Notes: a model not told the origin generated them from the sequence alone. A stretch of 37,685 nt of DNA from JBBQHX01 sp038324385 (GCA_038324385.1 JBBQHX010000006.1:1-37685); one strand, 5' to 3'. Positions 23,650 to 33,264 are shown, counted from the first letter of the stretch. Numbers and translations: made by a program.

Positions 23650-25452
23650 ATGACCCGCCCGTCGCCATCATCGACCCGCGTGCGCAGGTACGCCGGCCTC
23701 ATGCTTCTGTTCGCCGGTACCGGGGGGTGCGCGGGCGCGAGTGCGGCGCCCGATGTCACGGCGGTCGCTGCCCGCGACGACGGCGCGGTCGCGCCGCAGA
23801 TCGCGAGCGCGTTCGCGCTCGTCCGCGGGGAGCTTTCAGGCGAGCGAGCGCTCGCGACGGTGGCGGCAGTCGAGGGAAAGTGGCGGCTGCCCGGCAACAC
23901 GGGCTTCAACGAGAGCATCGATCACATCGTCGCTCAGCTACGCGGCGCCGGCTACGTGGAGGAAGGGAGCACCGCGGCGACCGCGCCCCTGGTCTACCGC
24001 GTCGAGCGGCGGCCGATGGCCGCATTGGCATGGGAACCGGTCGACGCGAGCCTGACGATCGTGGGCGCCGATTCGGCGCTGCTGCGGTTCGCCACCAACC
24101 GGAACATGCTCGCGATCAATTCGGCCTCGACGCCGGCGGGCGGGATCGAGGCCGAGGTCGTCGACGCGGGACGCGGAACGCCGGAAGAGCTCGACGCACG
24201 TTCCGTCCGTGGGCGCGTCGTGCTGGCCGAGGCGCCCGTGGGGCGGCTCTACACCGAGGCGGTGGTGCGTCGCGGCGCGGTGGGGGTGCTGTCGTACAAC
24301 CTGCCGGCGTATCTGCAGCCCGAGCGGCACGTGACGTCGATCCAGTTCGGCAGCATCCCGCAGGATACGAGCGTCGGGCGGTGGGGCGTGTTGCTGTCCC
24401 ATGCGGCGCGCGCGGAGCTGCGCCGGGCGATGGCGCGCGGCCCGGTACGCGTTCGCGTCGCCGCCGCCACGCGGCTGTACGCGAGCGAGGAGCGGGCCGT
24501 CGTGGCCGAGGTACGGGGGCGCACGCTGCCTGCGGAGCGGTTCGTCTTCAGCGCGCACGTGCAGGAGCCGGGCGCGAACGACAATGCATCGGGCGTGGGG
24601 GCGCAGGTCGAGATGGCGCGGACGCTCGCGCGCCTCGTCGCCGAGGGGCGGTGGCGGCCGGAGCGCACGGTGACCTTTCTCTGGGGCGACGAGATCGACT
24701 TCACGCGCGCCTTCCTGGCCGACGATTCGCTGCGTGCCTCACGCGTGCGATGGGGGATGAGTCTCGACATGGTAGGGCAGAATACGGCGATCACCGGTGG
24801 GAGCTTTCTGATCGAAAAGCATCCCGATCCGTCGGCGATCTGGACCCGCGGCGAGGACCGGCATTCGGAGTGGGGTGGCTCGCCGATCGAGAAGAGCGCG
24901 CTGATGCCGCATTACCTCAACGACTTCGTCATCGCGCGCTGCCGCGAGCAGGGGGGCGCGGACAACTGGACGGTGAACACGAATCCGTACGAGGGCGGGA
25001 GCGATCACATCCCCTTCCTGCGGGCGGGCATTCCGGCGGTGTTGCTCTGGCACTTCACCGACGTGTTCTATCACACCGACAACGACCGGCTGGCGAACGT
25101 CTCCCCGCGGACGCTGGCCAACGTCGGACGGTGCGCACTGGTGAGCGCGATGTTGCTCGCGAGCGCGGACGGCGAGACGGCGCGCTTCATTGCCGACGAG
25201 GTTGCCGCCGCCGCCGAACGACGACTGACCGCGGAGGGTGCGTTGGGCCGGGTCGCGATCGCGTCGGGCGCCACCCGCGCCGCCGAACGCGACATCGTCG
25301 AGACGTGGGCGAGCTGGTACCGGGCCGCCGTGGCCGCCGTGGCCGAGGTCGAGGCCGGGGGAAGCTCGCCCGAGACGCGTGCGGCGATCACCGCGGCGGC
25401 CGAGCGGATCAGCGCCGCCGCCGCGGCTGCCCTCCGCGCCGTGGACAGGTGA
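23650..25452 (+). CDS. M28-family metallopeptidase, predicted lipoprotein
   Basis: This 600-aa exported zinc aminopeptidase-like protein begins with a basic stretch and a lipobox-like GTGGC after a hydrophobic core (LMLLFAGTGGC). A protease-associated-like segment lies around 150-230 (GRVVLAEAPVGRLY; GVLSYNLPAYL). The M28 metal site follows: H303 in SAHVQEP, D311 in GANDNASG, D347-E348 in LWGDEIDF, D373 in SLDMVGQ and H453 in SDHIPF. The Asp of the usual HxD motif is Gln305, but the other ligand positions are filled, so activity is plausible. A helical Ala/Glu-rich tail ends the protein. ATG 23650 is chosen because the upstream open frame only translates the heptamer repeat. The stop lies inside a palindrome shared with the convergent gene. 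Confidence 0.88.
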   Translation: MTRPSPSSTRVRRYAGLMLLFAGTGGCAGASAAPDVTAVAARDDGAVAPQIASAFALVRGELSGERALATVAAVEGKWRLPGNTGFNESIDHIVAQLRGAGYVEEGSTAATAPLVYRVERRPMAALAWEPVDASLTIVGADSALLRFATNRNMLAINSASTPAGGIEAEVVDAGRGTPEELDARSVRGRVVLAEAPVGRLYTEAVVRRGAVGVLSYNLPAYLQPERHVTSIQFGSIPQDTSVGRWGVLLSHAARAELRRAMARGPVRVRVAAATRLYASEERAVVAEVRGRTLPAERFVFSAHVQEPGANDNASGVGAQVEMARTLARLVAEGRWRPERTVTFLWGDEIDFTRAFLADDSLRASRVRWGMSLDMVGQNTAITGGSFLIEKHPDPSAIWTRGEDRHSEWGGSPIEKSALMPHYLNDFVIARCREQGGADNWTVNTNPYEGGSDHIPFLRAGIPAVLLWHFTDVFYHTDNDRLANVSPRTLANVGRCALVSAMLLASADGETARFIADEVAAAAERRLTAEGALGRVAIASGATRAAERDIVETWASWYRAAVAAVAEVEAGGSSPETRAAITAAAERISAAAAAALRAVDR

Positions 25453-25468
25453 CGCCGCGCGGCGTCAC
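25449..25468. terminator. 20-bp palindrome containing the stop codons of two convergent genes
   Basis: Bases 25449-25468 are a perfect palindrome. One arm contains the TGA of the M28 gene (25450-25452) and the other the TGA of the minus-strand gene (25465-25467). Only 12 nt separate the two stops. It may act as a compact bidirectional terminator. Confidence 0.55.
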
Positions 25469-26799
25469 GCGGGGAGCACCGCCGACGAGTTGCCGAGCAC
25501 GAGCTGCGGAAAGAGCGCGGCCGCCTGCTGGCGCACCGCAGGGTCGGCGTGGGTGAGCAGCGGAGCGACGTCGGCCGGACGCGCGCGCAGGCGCCCGCCG
25601 GCGGCCGCCGTCCCCAGTGCCTCGAGCAGCGGCACGGGCGCGCTGGTGGCGAGCCGCCGAACGACGTAGGCCAGGTCGAGCGGGTCGGCGTCCTCGGCTA
25701 GCCGGCAGAGCACCTCGGTGTCGGACGACTGGGCGAGCAGGCGCCGGATGATCACATCCGCGCGGGCTGCCGGGATGCGGGCGATGACGCGACGCAGCTC
25801 TCCATCGCGCGAGACGCGGAGCGAGTCCGCCCAGATCACCGGACTCGCCTGGTGGTGGACGGCCAGCCGACAGAGCCACACCGGGGCCCACCGGCAGGCG
25901 CGAAGCACCTGCCGCAGCACGTCGGTCGAGGCGTCGGGGTCATTGAGCACGCTCTCGATGGCAAGCTCCACCGCCTGGGCCATCGGTTCGCCGGCCGCAT
26001 GCTCATGCGCCTGGCGGAGTACCGGCACGAGCGCCCGGGCATCGGTGCCGGGCGACCGGTGTCCCGCCGCGCGCAATGCCGCGAGCGCGCCCGCGCCGGC
26101 CGCGGCGCGTTCCGGCTCGCGGGCAAGCCAGCGCGCGGCGACCTCGGCCAGCATCGCCGCCTGGGCGGCACCGAGCCGGCGGTTGCGGGCGGCGGCGGTG
26201 ATCTGGGCCCACGAATGGTGAAGCAGACGCGTGACGAGCGCGGTGTCGAGGCAGGCCGCATGTTCGGCCACCGTCGCCCAGACCGGCGTGGCGCGGAACT
26301 CGAGCAGCGGGCGGATGTCCGCCGCCGACGATCGCGTCTCGAGCCAGGGAACAAGCGATTCGAGATGCACGGCCGGGGTGGCGGGGCTGACCGTGAGGGT
26401 GGCACCGTCGGCGTCGCGCGTCTCACCCGCGGCCACCGGCCAGAGTCGCGCGTCGCAGAGGGCGTCGAGGAGCGGCGTCCAGGCGAGTCCGTCCTCAGAG
26501 GCGTCGCGCGCGGCGCGGGCGTAGGCGAGCAGTCCGAGCGAGGCGTCCGTGGCGAGTCGCGCGCCGTGCTCCCGGACCAGCAGCACCGGAACGCGTTCGT
26601 CGGGGTGCATCAACCAGCCGCGCAGGTCGCAGTCGGCCGGGACCGCCCCGCCGCTGGCGAGTTGCGTCAGGAGCACGTCGGCGAGTCGCGCCGAGGTGCC
26701 GGTGCGGCGGGCGCACTCGGTCCGAAAGGGGGCCGGCGACCCGCTGCCGGTGGCGGCACGGGCGGACAGCATCGGCTCGGCGTGGCGAACGATTTCCAT
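25465..26799 (-). CDS. Uncharacterised HEAT-repeat-like protein
   Basis: This 444-aa protein has no signal peptide or membrane helix, and I cannot assign it to a characterised family. It is built of repeated amphipathic helix pairs rich in Ala, Leu and Arg, for example VPVLLVREHGARLATDASLG, WLAREPERAAAGAGALAALR, AVELAIESVLNDPDAST and the C-terminal VAPLLTHADPAVRQQAAALF. That last unit resembles a HEAT/armadillo repeat. It probably acts as a cytoplasmic scaffold, but that is inference from shape only. ATG 26799 is preferred; the extra 16 residues possible from 26847 are Cys/Arg-rich. The gene lies 174 nt downstream of a MATE exporter on the same strand. Confidence 0.7.
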   Translation of the reverse strand: MEIVRHAEPMLSARAATGSGSPAPFRTECARRTGTSARLADVLLTQLASGGAVPADCDLRGWLMHPDERVPVLLVREHGARLATDASLGLLAYARAARDASEDGLAWTPLLDALCDARLWPVAAGETRDADGATLTVSPATPAVHLESLVPWLETRSSAADIRPLLEFRATPVWATVAEHAACLDTALVTRLLHHSWAQITAAARNRRLGAAQAAMLAEVAARWLAREPERAAAGAGALAALRAAGHRSPGTDARALVPVLRQAHEHAAGEPMAQAVELAIESVLNDPDASTDVLRQVLRACRWAPVWLCRLAVHHQASPVIWADSLRVSRDGELRRVIARIPAARADVIIRRLLAQSSDTEVLCRLAEDADPLDLAYVVRRLATSAPVPLLEALGTAAAGGRLRARPADVAPLLTHADPAVRQQAAALFPQLVLGNSSAVLPA

Positions 26800-26973
26800 G
26801 TTGGGCGGGCTCGTGCGAGTGCGACAGCAGCGGAGCGCGAGCGCCATCGGGGCGGTCGCGTCGATCCGGATCGGCGGGCGTCGCTGCGTCGCGTCGTCGG
26901 CGCCGGTACCAGGGGACGACGGGAGGAGGCCCGGGGTATCGGCTGGCGCGCGATTCGTTCGAGCGTAGTCCCC

Positions 26974-28413
26974 CTACTCGCCGGCGCGGGTCCCGGCGGA
27001 GAGCGCCTGCATGGTCGCGAACTCGTCGGTGTACTGGTGCCCGGGGTCGTCCACGTGCAGGCGCGGGAGGGCGCGCCGGAACCGCACCCGCAGCCGAACG
27101 ACCAGTGCGATCGCGACCACGGCCAGCCCCGCAACGAGTCCCCACCAGAGGCCGATCGGGCCGAGTCCAAAGGTGAAGGCGGCGAGCAGGCTGACGGGGA
27201 GACCGATCATCCAGAAGCCGAACAGATTGATCGCCAGCGGGGTGCGCGTGTCCCCGACGCCGCGCAGAACGCCTGACGCCACCACCTGCACCCCGTCGAA
27301 CACCTGAAAGATGCCGGCGATGGGAATCAGCGTCATGGCCAGCGCGACGGCGGCCGCGTCGTTGGTGTAGAGGCGGGCGAGCGGCCCCGGGAGCGTAAGG
27401 AAGAGCACCGCGCTCAGTGTCATCACGCCAAAGCCGCCGATCACCGCCGTGGCGGCGGCGCGGCGCGCGCCGGCCTCGTCACCGCGCCCGATCGCCTGCC
27501 CAACGAGCACCGCCCCGGCGGCGGCGATCCCGAGTGGCACCATGAAGGTGAGCGATGCGAGGTTGATCGCCACATGGTGCGCGGCGACCTCGGTCGCGCC
27601 GAACCAGCCCATGAGTACGGCGACGAGTCCGAACGCGCCCATTTCCAATTGATGCTGCGCCCCGATCGGTACCCCGATGCGCAGCATCCGCATGAACGGG
27701 CGCCAGGCGAGCGCATCGCGGCGGGCGGGGCGTAGGCAGGGGCGCAGCGCGCGCCAGCCGAGGGCGAGAAGCCCCGCGCCCATGGCGATGCGGCTGAGGC
27801 TCGATGCCCACCCCGTTCCCACCGGCCCGAGCGCCGGCGCGCCGAGATTCCCGAAGACGAGCACCCAGTTGAGCAGCGCGTTGAGCGCGTTGGCGGCGAC
27901 CACCACCACCACGATCGGCCGGACGATCCCCATCGCCTGCAGCGTCTGGCGGAAGACGGCGAAGGCGAAGAAGGGGAAGATCCCGGCAATGGACGCTCGG
28001 GCGTACGCCGCCGCCGTCGGCACGACCTCGGGGGGTTGGCGGATCGCGCCAAGCAGGAATTCGCCGGGCACGAGCAGGAGCATGACGACGACGCTCACCG
28101 CCGCGGCGATGACGAGCCCCCGCTGCACGGCGCGGGCGACGCCGCCCCGGTCGCCCCCGCCGACGGCCTGGCTGACCACCGGATCGAGCGACATCAGCAC
28201 GCCCATCCCGAAGACGGCGAGCGTGAAGAAGTAGAGGTTGCCGATCGCCACGGCGGCGAGCGCGGCCGCCGAGATGCGCCCGACCATCATCGCGTCGACG
28301 ACGCCCATCAGCATCATCCCGACCTGCACCGTGGTCACCGGCAGCGCCAGCGCCACGGTGGCGCGGACGTCAGCGCGGGTCGGACGGGCGGACCGAAGGA
28401 GGCGAGCGGGCAT
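26974..28413 (-). CDS. MATE-family multidrug/toxin efflux transporter
   Basis: This 479-aa inner-membrane exporter has about twelve hydrophobic segments in two halves. The first half opens with VALALPVTTVQVGMMLMGVVD followed by AMMVGRISAAALAAVAIGN, the typical MATE helix 1-2 region, and MGVLMSLDPVVSQAVGGGDR. The second half repeats the pattern with GVPIGAQHQLEMGAFGLVAV, AHHVAINLASLTFMVPLGIA and AVLVGQAIGRGDEAGARRAA. The length (450-480) is normal for NorM-like proteins, which expel cationic compounds using Na+ or H+. ATG 28413 is used; no clear ribosome site is visible. It diverges from a CPBP protease gene (28578) with 164 bp between. Substrate unknown. Confidence 0.93.
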   Translation of the reverse strand: MPARLLRSARPTRADVRATVALALPVTTVQVGMMLMGVVDAMMVGRISAAALAAVAIGNLYFFTLAVFGMGVLMSLDPVVSQAVGGGDRGGVARAVQRGLVIAAAVSVVVMLLLVPGEFLLGAIRQPPEVVPTAAAYARASIAGIFPFFAFAVFRQTLQAMGIVRPIVVVVVAANALNALLNWVLVFGNLGAPALGPVGTGWASSLSRIAMGAGLLALGWRALRPCLRPARRDALAWRPFMRMLRIGVPIGAQHQLEMGAFGLVAVLMGWFGATEVAAHHVAINLASLTFMVPLGIAAAGAVLVGQAIGRGDEAGARRAAATAVIGGFGVMTLSAVLFLTLPGPLARLYTNDAAAVALAMTLIPIAGIFQVFDGVQVVASGVLRGVGDTRTPLAINLFGFWMIGLPVSLLAAFTFGLGPIGLWWGLVAGLAVVAIALVVRLRVRFRRALPRLHVDDPGHQYTDEFATMQALSAGTRAGE

Positions 28414-28577
28414 GCGGCGTCAGAGGATGAGGAACCGGTGCAAGGTAATCGTCCCCTGCGCGGCATACGACGATGGGCCTGATCCGGTGGCGCCGCGTGC
28501 GGGCGGGGAGCGAAACTTCGAGCGCAGCGCACCGCGTAGAGTCTCCTGTCCGCCGCCCCGTCCCTCTCCGTTGCCCG

Positions 28578-29423
28578 ATGCCCCCTCCCGTGCCGCCGCT
28601 CGATTCCGCCACCCGCCGGCCGCTCCTCCGTTCGACCCGGCCCGCGGTTAGGCGGAATCGCGAGGCGCGCGGCTACTGGCACCTCAGCCGGCAGCCACGC
28701 TACAGCGTGCTCTTCGCGCTACCGCTGCTCATCCTGTACGAGTTGCTGGCGGCGGTGCTCGCGACGTCGACGGGCGGCGTCCGGAATGGCGCCGATGTCT
28801 GGTTGCGGTCGATCGTCGCGATGGGGGCGGGACCCTGGGCTCCGGTCACCCTGGGCGTGCTCCTGCTCGGCGGCGGCGCGTTCTTCGTCGTGCGGGACGC
28901 CCGGCGGCATGGCTGGCGGCTGCAGCCGCGGATCTTCGCCGGGATGCTGGCCGAGTCGGCGGTGCTGGCGTTGTTGTTCGGCGCGATCGTCGCGACCGCG
29001 ACGGCGACGCTACTGCAGACCATGACGCTGACGACGGCGGCCACGCCGCTCGTGGTGCAGGGTGGGGAAGTCGCGACCGGCGTGGCCGCGTTCGGCGGAC
29101 CGACCTGGCTGATGCTCTCGCTGGGGGCCGGACTCTACGAGGAGCTGATGTTCCGCGTGCTGATCGTGAGTGGGTTGGGGTGGCTGCTCGTGCGGGCGTG
29201 GGGGTGGCGGCCGGCGCCGGCGATCGCGGTGGCCATCGTGACGAGCGCGGTGGTGTTCGCCGCGGCCCATTACGTCGGGACGATGGGCGATGCGTGGGCG
29301 ATCGAATCGTTCACCTTTCGACTGATCGCCGGGTTCGCGTTGAGCGGGCTGTATGCCGCGCGCGGTTTCGGAATCGCGGCGTGGACGCACGCACTCTACG
29401 ATGTCTGGGTGGGATTGGGGTGA
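28578..29423 (+). CDS. CPBP-family intramembrane metalloprotease
   Basis: This 281-aa membrane protein is related to Rce1/CAAX prenyl proteases and bacteriocin-immunity proteins. The catalytic motifs are all present: E188-E189 with R193 in YEELMFR, H231 in AAAHY and H271 followed by D275 in HALYD. Several membrane helices surround them (VLFALPLLILYELLAAVL; WAPVTLGVLLLGGGAFFVV; LMLSLGAGL just before the Glu pair). The N-terminus is polar and Arg-rich. ATG 28578 starts shortly before the first helix region. In bacteria these proteases often have no known substrate (family knowledge). The next gene in the same direction starts 97 nt later. Confidence 0.88.
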   Translation: MPPPVPPLDSATRRPLLRSTRPAVRRNREARGYWHLSRQPRYSVLFALPLLILYELLAAVLATSTGGVRNGADVWLRSIVAMGAGPWAPVTLGVLLLGGGAFFVVRDARRHGWRLQPRIFAGMLAESAVLALLFGAIVATATATLLQTMTLTTAATPLVVQGGEVATGVAAFGGPTWLMLSLGAGLYEELMFRVLIVSGLGWLLVRAWGWRPAPAIAVAIVTSAVVFAAAHYVGTMGDAWAIESFTFRLIAGFALSGLYAARGFGIAAWTHALYDVWVGLG

Positions 29424-29520
29424 GGGGGAAGGTGGCTGTTAACGCCGGCGGGACTCGGGCGTCCAATCCGAGTCCCGCCCTCCGGCCCCTCCGGCCAGCT
29501 CTCGCGTTCTTCATCTCCCC

Positions 29521-32500
29521 ATGCCGCCATTCGCCCCGCTTGTTCCCGCCCGACGCCCCTGGCTCGCCAGGCTCCAGCCTGTTTTCACGCTGCTCGTCGC
29601 AATGATGCTCGTCGCGTTGGGTGCGCGCGGGGCCGGGGCGCAGGTCGGGAGCACCACCGACATCATCGTGGGCACTGTACGGGCGCCTGACGGGCGTCCG
29701 GTGTCGGGGGCGATGATCACGGTGACCTCGCTGGACACTGAGATCGCGCGCTCCCGCACGAGTGACAATAGCGGGCGCTACACGATTCTCTTTCCGGACG
29801 GCGGCGGGCGATACCGGCTGGAAGTGCGGCTGCTCGGCTTTGCGCCGGTCGCGCAACTGCTGATTCGTGATGCGGACGAGGACCGGTTGGTAGCGGACGT
29901 CACGCTGGTGGTGTCCGCAGCGACACTGGAGACGGTCACGGTGCGGGGGCGGGCACAGGCGCCACCAGGTGGGCGCGGCGATCAGCCGGCGCCGGGCGAC
30001 CAGGGACGCGCGATGACCGGCGAGCAGGCGAGCCGCCTCCCGATCGACGCGGGCGACCTTCAGGCGCTGGCCGCGTTGACGCCGGGTGTCGTGACGCTGG
30101 CCGCGACGGATTCGGCCGCGGCAGCGTTCTCGGTCGCCGGGCAGCGCCCCGACCTCAATCAGATCACGCTCGACGGCCTCTCGTTCGGCGGCTCGGCGGT
30201 GCCCGAGGAAGCGGTGCGATCGACCCGCGTGATCACGAATACCTACGACGTCGCGCGCGGTCAGTTCTCCGGCGGCCAGATTTCATCGACGACGCGCGGC
30301 GGGACGAACCTCCTGCAGTCGACCTTCAACTTCAGCATGCGTGATCCCACGCTGCAGTGGGTGGAGGAGGACGACCAGGCGTTCGGCGGCGCGTACATGC
30401 AACACCAGCTCAGCGGTGGTGTCGGCGGCCCGATCGTGCGCAACAAGGCGTTTGCGTTCGGCTCGTTTCGCGTGCAGCGCACGACGCGTGACCTGCAGGC
30501 GCTCACCGTCGCCTCGCCGTCCACGCTCGACCGACTCGGCATCGACGTCGACTCCGCCTCACGATTCACCGATCTCGTCAGTGGGTACGGACTGTCGCCG
30601 TCGGTGGCGGGGATCGGCAACGACCAGATCGGCGACAACGCGACGCTGCTGACGCGGTTCGACTGGCGCCTGACGCAGGATCACACGCTGATGCTGCGCG
30701 GCGACTATCGCTATCGGTTGCAGGACGCGAGTCGCATCTCGGCGTTCTCGTTGCCGCACAACGGAGGCGATCAGCGCGGCAGCGGCGGCGGCGCGATGCT
30801 GACCCTGTCGTCGCAGTGGGACCGCGGCTTCATCAACGAGCTGCGCGCGTACATCTCGACGGATCAGAGCAACTCCGATCCGTACCTGCGGGTGCCGGAC
30901 GGACGGGTGCGCGTGTCGTCGTCGCTCGCCGACGGCACCGTGGGCGTGCGCACCCTGGAGTTCGGCGGCAACCCGGGCCTCCCGCAGTCGAGCACTGACC
31001 AGGTGTTCGAGCTGACCAACGAGGTATCGTGGCTTCCCTTCTCGGGCGGGCACCGCATCAAGCTCGGCGCCCTGCTCAACGTGACGCGCTTCTCGCGCGG
31101 CGCGGCGGCCAACCAGTACGGCACCTTCACGTTCAATTCGCTCGAGAACTTTGCCGCCAATGACCCGGCGTCGTTCTCGCGCTCGCTCTCGCCGGTGGAT
31201 CGTGAGGGCGGTATGCTCAGCTCGGCCGTGTACCTGGGCGACACCTGGCGGCGAGACCGCCAGTTGCAGGTCACCTACGGGGCGCGGCTCGAGTACTCCA
31301 AGTTCCTCGGCACACCCGAGTACAACCCGGTGGTCGAGGAGACGTATGGCCGACGCACCGACGAATACCCGGGAGACCTGCGCCTGAGCCCGCGCGTCGG
31401 CTTCACGTACACGATCGGCGGCGGTCGGGGCACGCCGGCGAACTACGTGATCCGCGGCGGCGTCGGCGAGTTCCGTGGCCGCGCCCCGCAGCAGCTGTTC
31501 ACCGGCGCGCTGAACGCGACCGGGCTACCGAACGGACAGCAGACGCTCTACTGCATCGGTGACGCGGTACCGGTGCCGAACTGGGAGCAGTACTCGCAGG
31601 ACGTGAACACCATTCCCTCGACGTGCGACGGCGAGGCGACGCCGATCACCGGACGCAGTGCGCCGACGGTCACGACGTTCGACCAGGACTTCGGTGCGCC
31701 GCGCTCCTGGCGGACGTCGCTCGGCGTCCAGCGCCGCCTCTTCGAACGCTTCCAGCTCTCCGTCGACGGCACGTATTCGTACGGCGTCGGGCTGTACGGC
31801 GTCCAGGACCTCAACCTGAACACGACGCCGGCGTTCACGCTGGCGGGCGAGGGCAATCGTCCGGTCTACGTCGCGCCTGGCGCGATCATCCCGTCCACTG
31901 GCGCCGTCAGCCTCACGGGCTCGCGCGCCGACGACCGGTTCGCGCAGGTGTTCGCCGTCGGGTCGGGACTCAACTCGCACACCGGGCAGGTCACGACTTC
32001 GTTCAGCGGCCTGTTCTGGCGGGGAATTCTGTTCAACACCTCCTACACCTTCGCGCGCTCACGCGACCAGAGCTCGTTCTCGGGCGGGTCGGCGTCGGGC
32101 GGGTTCTCCAGCCCGACGACGGCCGGCAATCCGAACGTCGACGAGTGGGGGATCAGCGACTTCGAGCGCCGGCATGTCGGCACGGCGTCGCTCACCTACT
32201 CCGTCAAACCATGGATCGAGGTGACAGCCGTCGGTCGCGCGACCTCGGGCTCGCGCTACACGCCGCGCGTCGCGGGTGACGTGAACGGCGACGGCGCGCG
32301 GAACGATCGCGCCTACATCTACAATCCCTCGGCGACCGCCGATCCGGCGCTCGCCGAGGGGATCGGCCGCCTGCTCGCGACTGCTCCGGGCGATGCCCGC
32401 GAGTGCCTCACGAGCCAACTCGGGACAATCGCGGGGCGGAACAGCTGCACCGCGCCCTGGGTGCCGAGCCTCGACCTGCGCTTCAACATCCGTCCGACGC

Positions 32501-33264
32501 TCGCCTCGTTGCAGCGCCGCCTGACGATGTCGGTCGTGCTGGTGAATCCGCTCACCGGCGCGGACGAGCTGATCAACGGCAGCAACAGCCTCAAGGGGTG
32601 GGGCCAGCAGGCCCGCCCGGATCCAACGCTGCTCTACGTCACCGGCTTCGACCCCGCGTCGCAGCAGTTTCAGTACGAGGTCAACGAGCGGTTCGGTGAT
32701 ACCCGTCGGACGCGCAGCGCGATCGTCGCGCCGTTCCAGATCGGTCTGCAGGCGCGGCTCCAGTTCGGCCGCGATCCGCAGCGCGATCGAATGGACGCGA
32801 TGATGGGACGTGCGCCGGTGGGTGGCGGTGCGGCCGCGACGCCGCAGGCGCTGCGCGCGCGCTTCGCCGGCCTCGCGCCGAACCCCTACGCGGCGATCAT
32901 TGCGCTTCGCGATACGCTGGTTCTCAGCGATTCGCAGGTCGCCCGCCTCACGGTGCTCTCCGACTCGCTGCAACTGATCACCGCGCCGCTCATCGACTCG
33001 CTGGTCGCGACGCTCGGCAGCGGCAACGCCGGCGGGGGGCTGCAGGTATTCCAGCGGCTGCGTCCGCAGCTCGAAGTGGCGCAGCGCGAACAGACGGCCG
33101 CCCTGCGCCGCGCGCAGGGGATCCTGACGCCCGAGCAGTGGGCGCGCGTCCCCGCGACCGTGAAGACGCCGCCGTCACCGTTCGGTGGCCAGGGGCAGGG
33201 TGGACAGGGCCGTCCGGGCGGCCAGGGACGTCCGCCGGGTGGCGGCGGTCGCCCGCCCGTCTGA
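29521..33264 (+). CDS. Oar-like TonB-dependent receptor with periplasmic LTxxQ (Spy/CpxP-like) extension
   Basis: This 1247-aa outer-membrane protein has a signal peptide (FTLLVAMMLVALGARGAGA, then Q) and a carboxypeptidase-regulatory-like domain from about 48 to 140 (VGTVRAPDGRPVSGAMITV). A plug-like region follows with LQALAALTPGV, FSVAGQRPDLNQITLDGL and GGQISSTTRGGTN, and then a large barrel; the layout matches Oar-type receptors. The last strand IGLQARLQF ends at F1082, where such proteins normally stop. Another 165 residues follow. They contain LSDSQ at 1135-1139, a long helix, LTPEQ at 1202-1206, and a Gly/Gln/Pro-rich tail. Paired LTxxQ-type motifs are the hallmark of Spy/CpxP periplasmic proteins. 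The extension should face the periplasm. A 16-bp hairpin follows the stop. Confidence 0.88.
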   Translation: MPPFAPLVPARRPWLARLQPVFTLLVAMMLVALGARGAGAQVGSTTDIIVGTVRAPDGRPVSGAMITVTSLDTEIARSRTSDNSGRYTILFPDGGGRYRLEVRLLGFAPVAQLLIRDADEDRLVADVTLVVSAATLETVTVRGRAQAPPGGRGDQPAPGDQGRAMTGEQASRLPIDAGDLQALAALTPGVVTLAATDSAAAAFSVAGQRPDLNQITLDGLSFGGSAVPEEAVRSTRVITNTYDVARGQFSGGQISSTTRGGTNLLQSTFNFSMRDPTLQWVEEDDQAFGGAYMQHQLSGGVGGPIVRNKAFAFGSFRVQRTTRDLQALTVASPSTLDRLGIDVDSASRFTDLVSGYGLSPSVAGIGNDQIGDNATLLTRFDWRLTQDHTLMLRGDYRYRLQDASRISAFSLPHNGGDQRGSGGGAMLTLSSQWDRGFINELRAYISTDQSNSDPYLRVPDGRVRVSSSLADGTVGVRTLEFGGNPGLPQSSTDQVFELTNEVSWLPFSGGHRIKLGALLNVTRFSRGAAANQYGTFTFNSLENFAANDPASFSRSLSPVDREGGMLSSAVYLGDTWRRDRQLQVTYGARLEYSKFLGTPEYNPVVEETYGRRTDEYPGDLRLSPRVGFTYTIGGGRGTPANYVIRGGVGEFRGRAPQQLFTGALNATGLPNGQQTLYCIGDAVPVPNWEQYSQDVNTIPSTCDGEATPITGRSAPTVTTFDQDFGAPRSWRTSLGVQRRLFERFQLSVDGTYSYGVGLYGVQDLNLNTTPAFTLAGEGNRPVYVAPGAIIPSTGAVSLTGSRADDRFAQVFAVGSGLNSHTGQVTTSFSGLFWRGILFNTSYTFARSRDQSSFSGGSASGGFSSPTTAGNPNVDEWGISDFERRHVGTASLTYSVKPWIEVTAVGRATSGSRYTPRVAGDVNGDGARNDRAYIYNPSATADPALAEGIGRLLATAPGDARECLTSQLGTIAGRNSCTAPWVPSLDLRFNIRPTLASLQRRLTMSVVLVNPLTGADELINGSNSLKGWGQQARPDPTLLYVTGFDPASQQFQYEVNERFGDTRRTRSAIVAPFQIGLQARLQFGRDPQRDRMDAMMGRAPVGGGAAATPQALRARFAGLAPNPYAAIIALRDTLVLSDSQVARLTVLSDSLQLITAPLIDSLVATLGSGNAGGGLQVFQRLRPQLEVAQREQTAALRRAQGILTPEQWARVPATVKTPPSPFGGQGQGGQGRPGGQGRPPGGGGRPPV

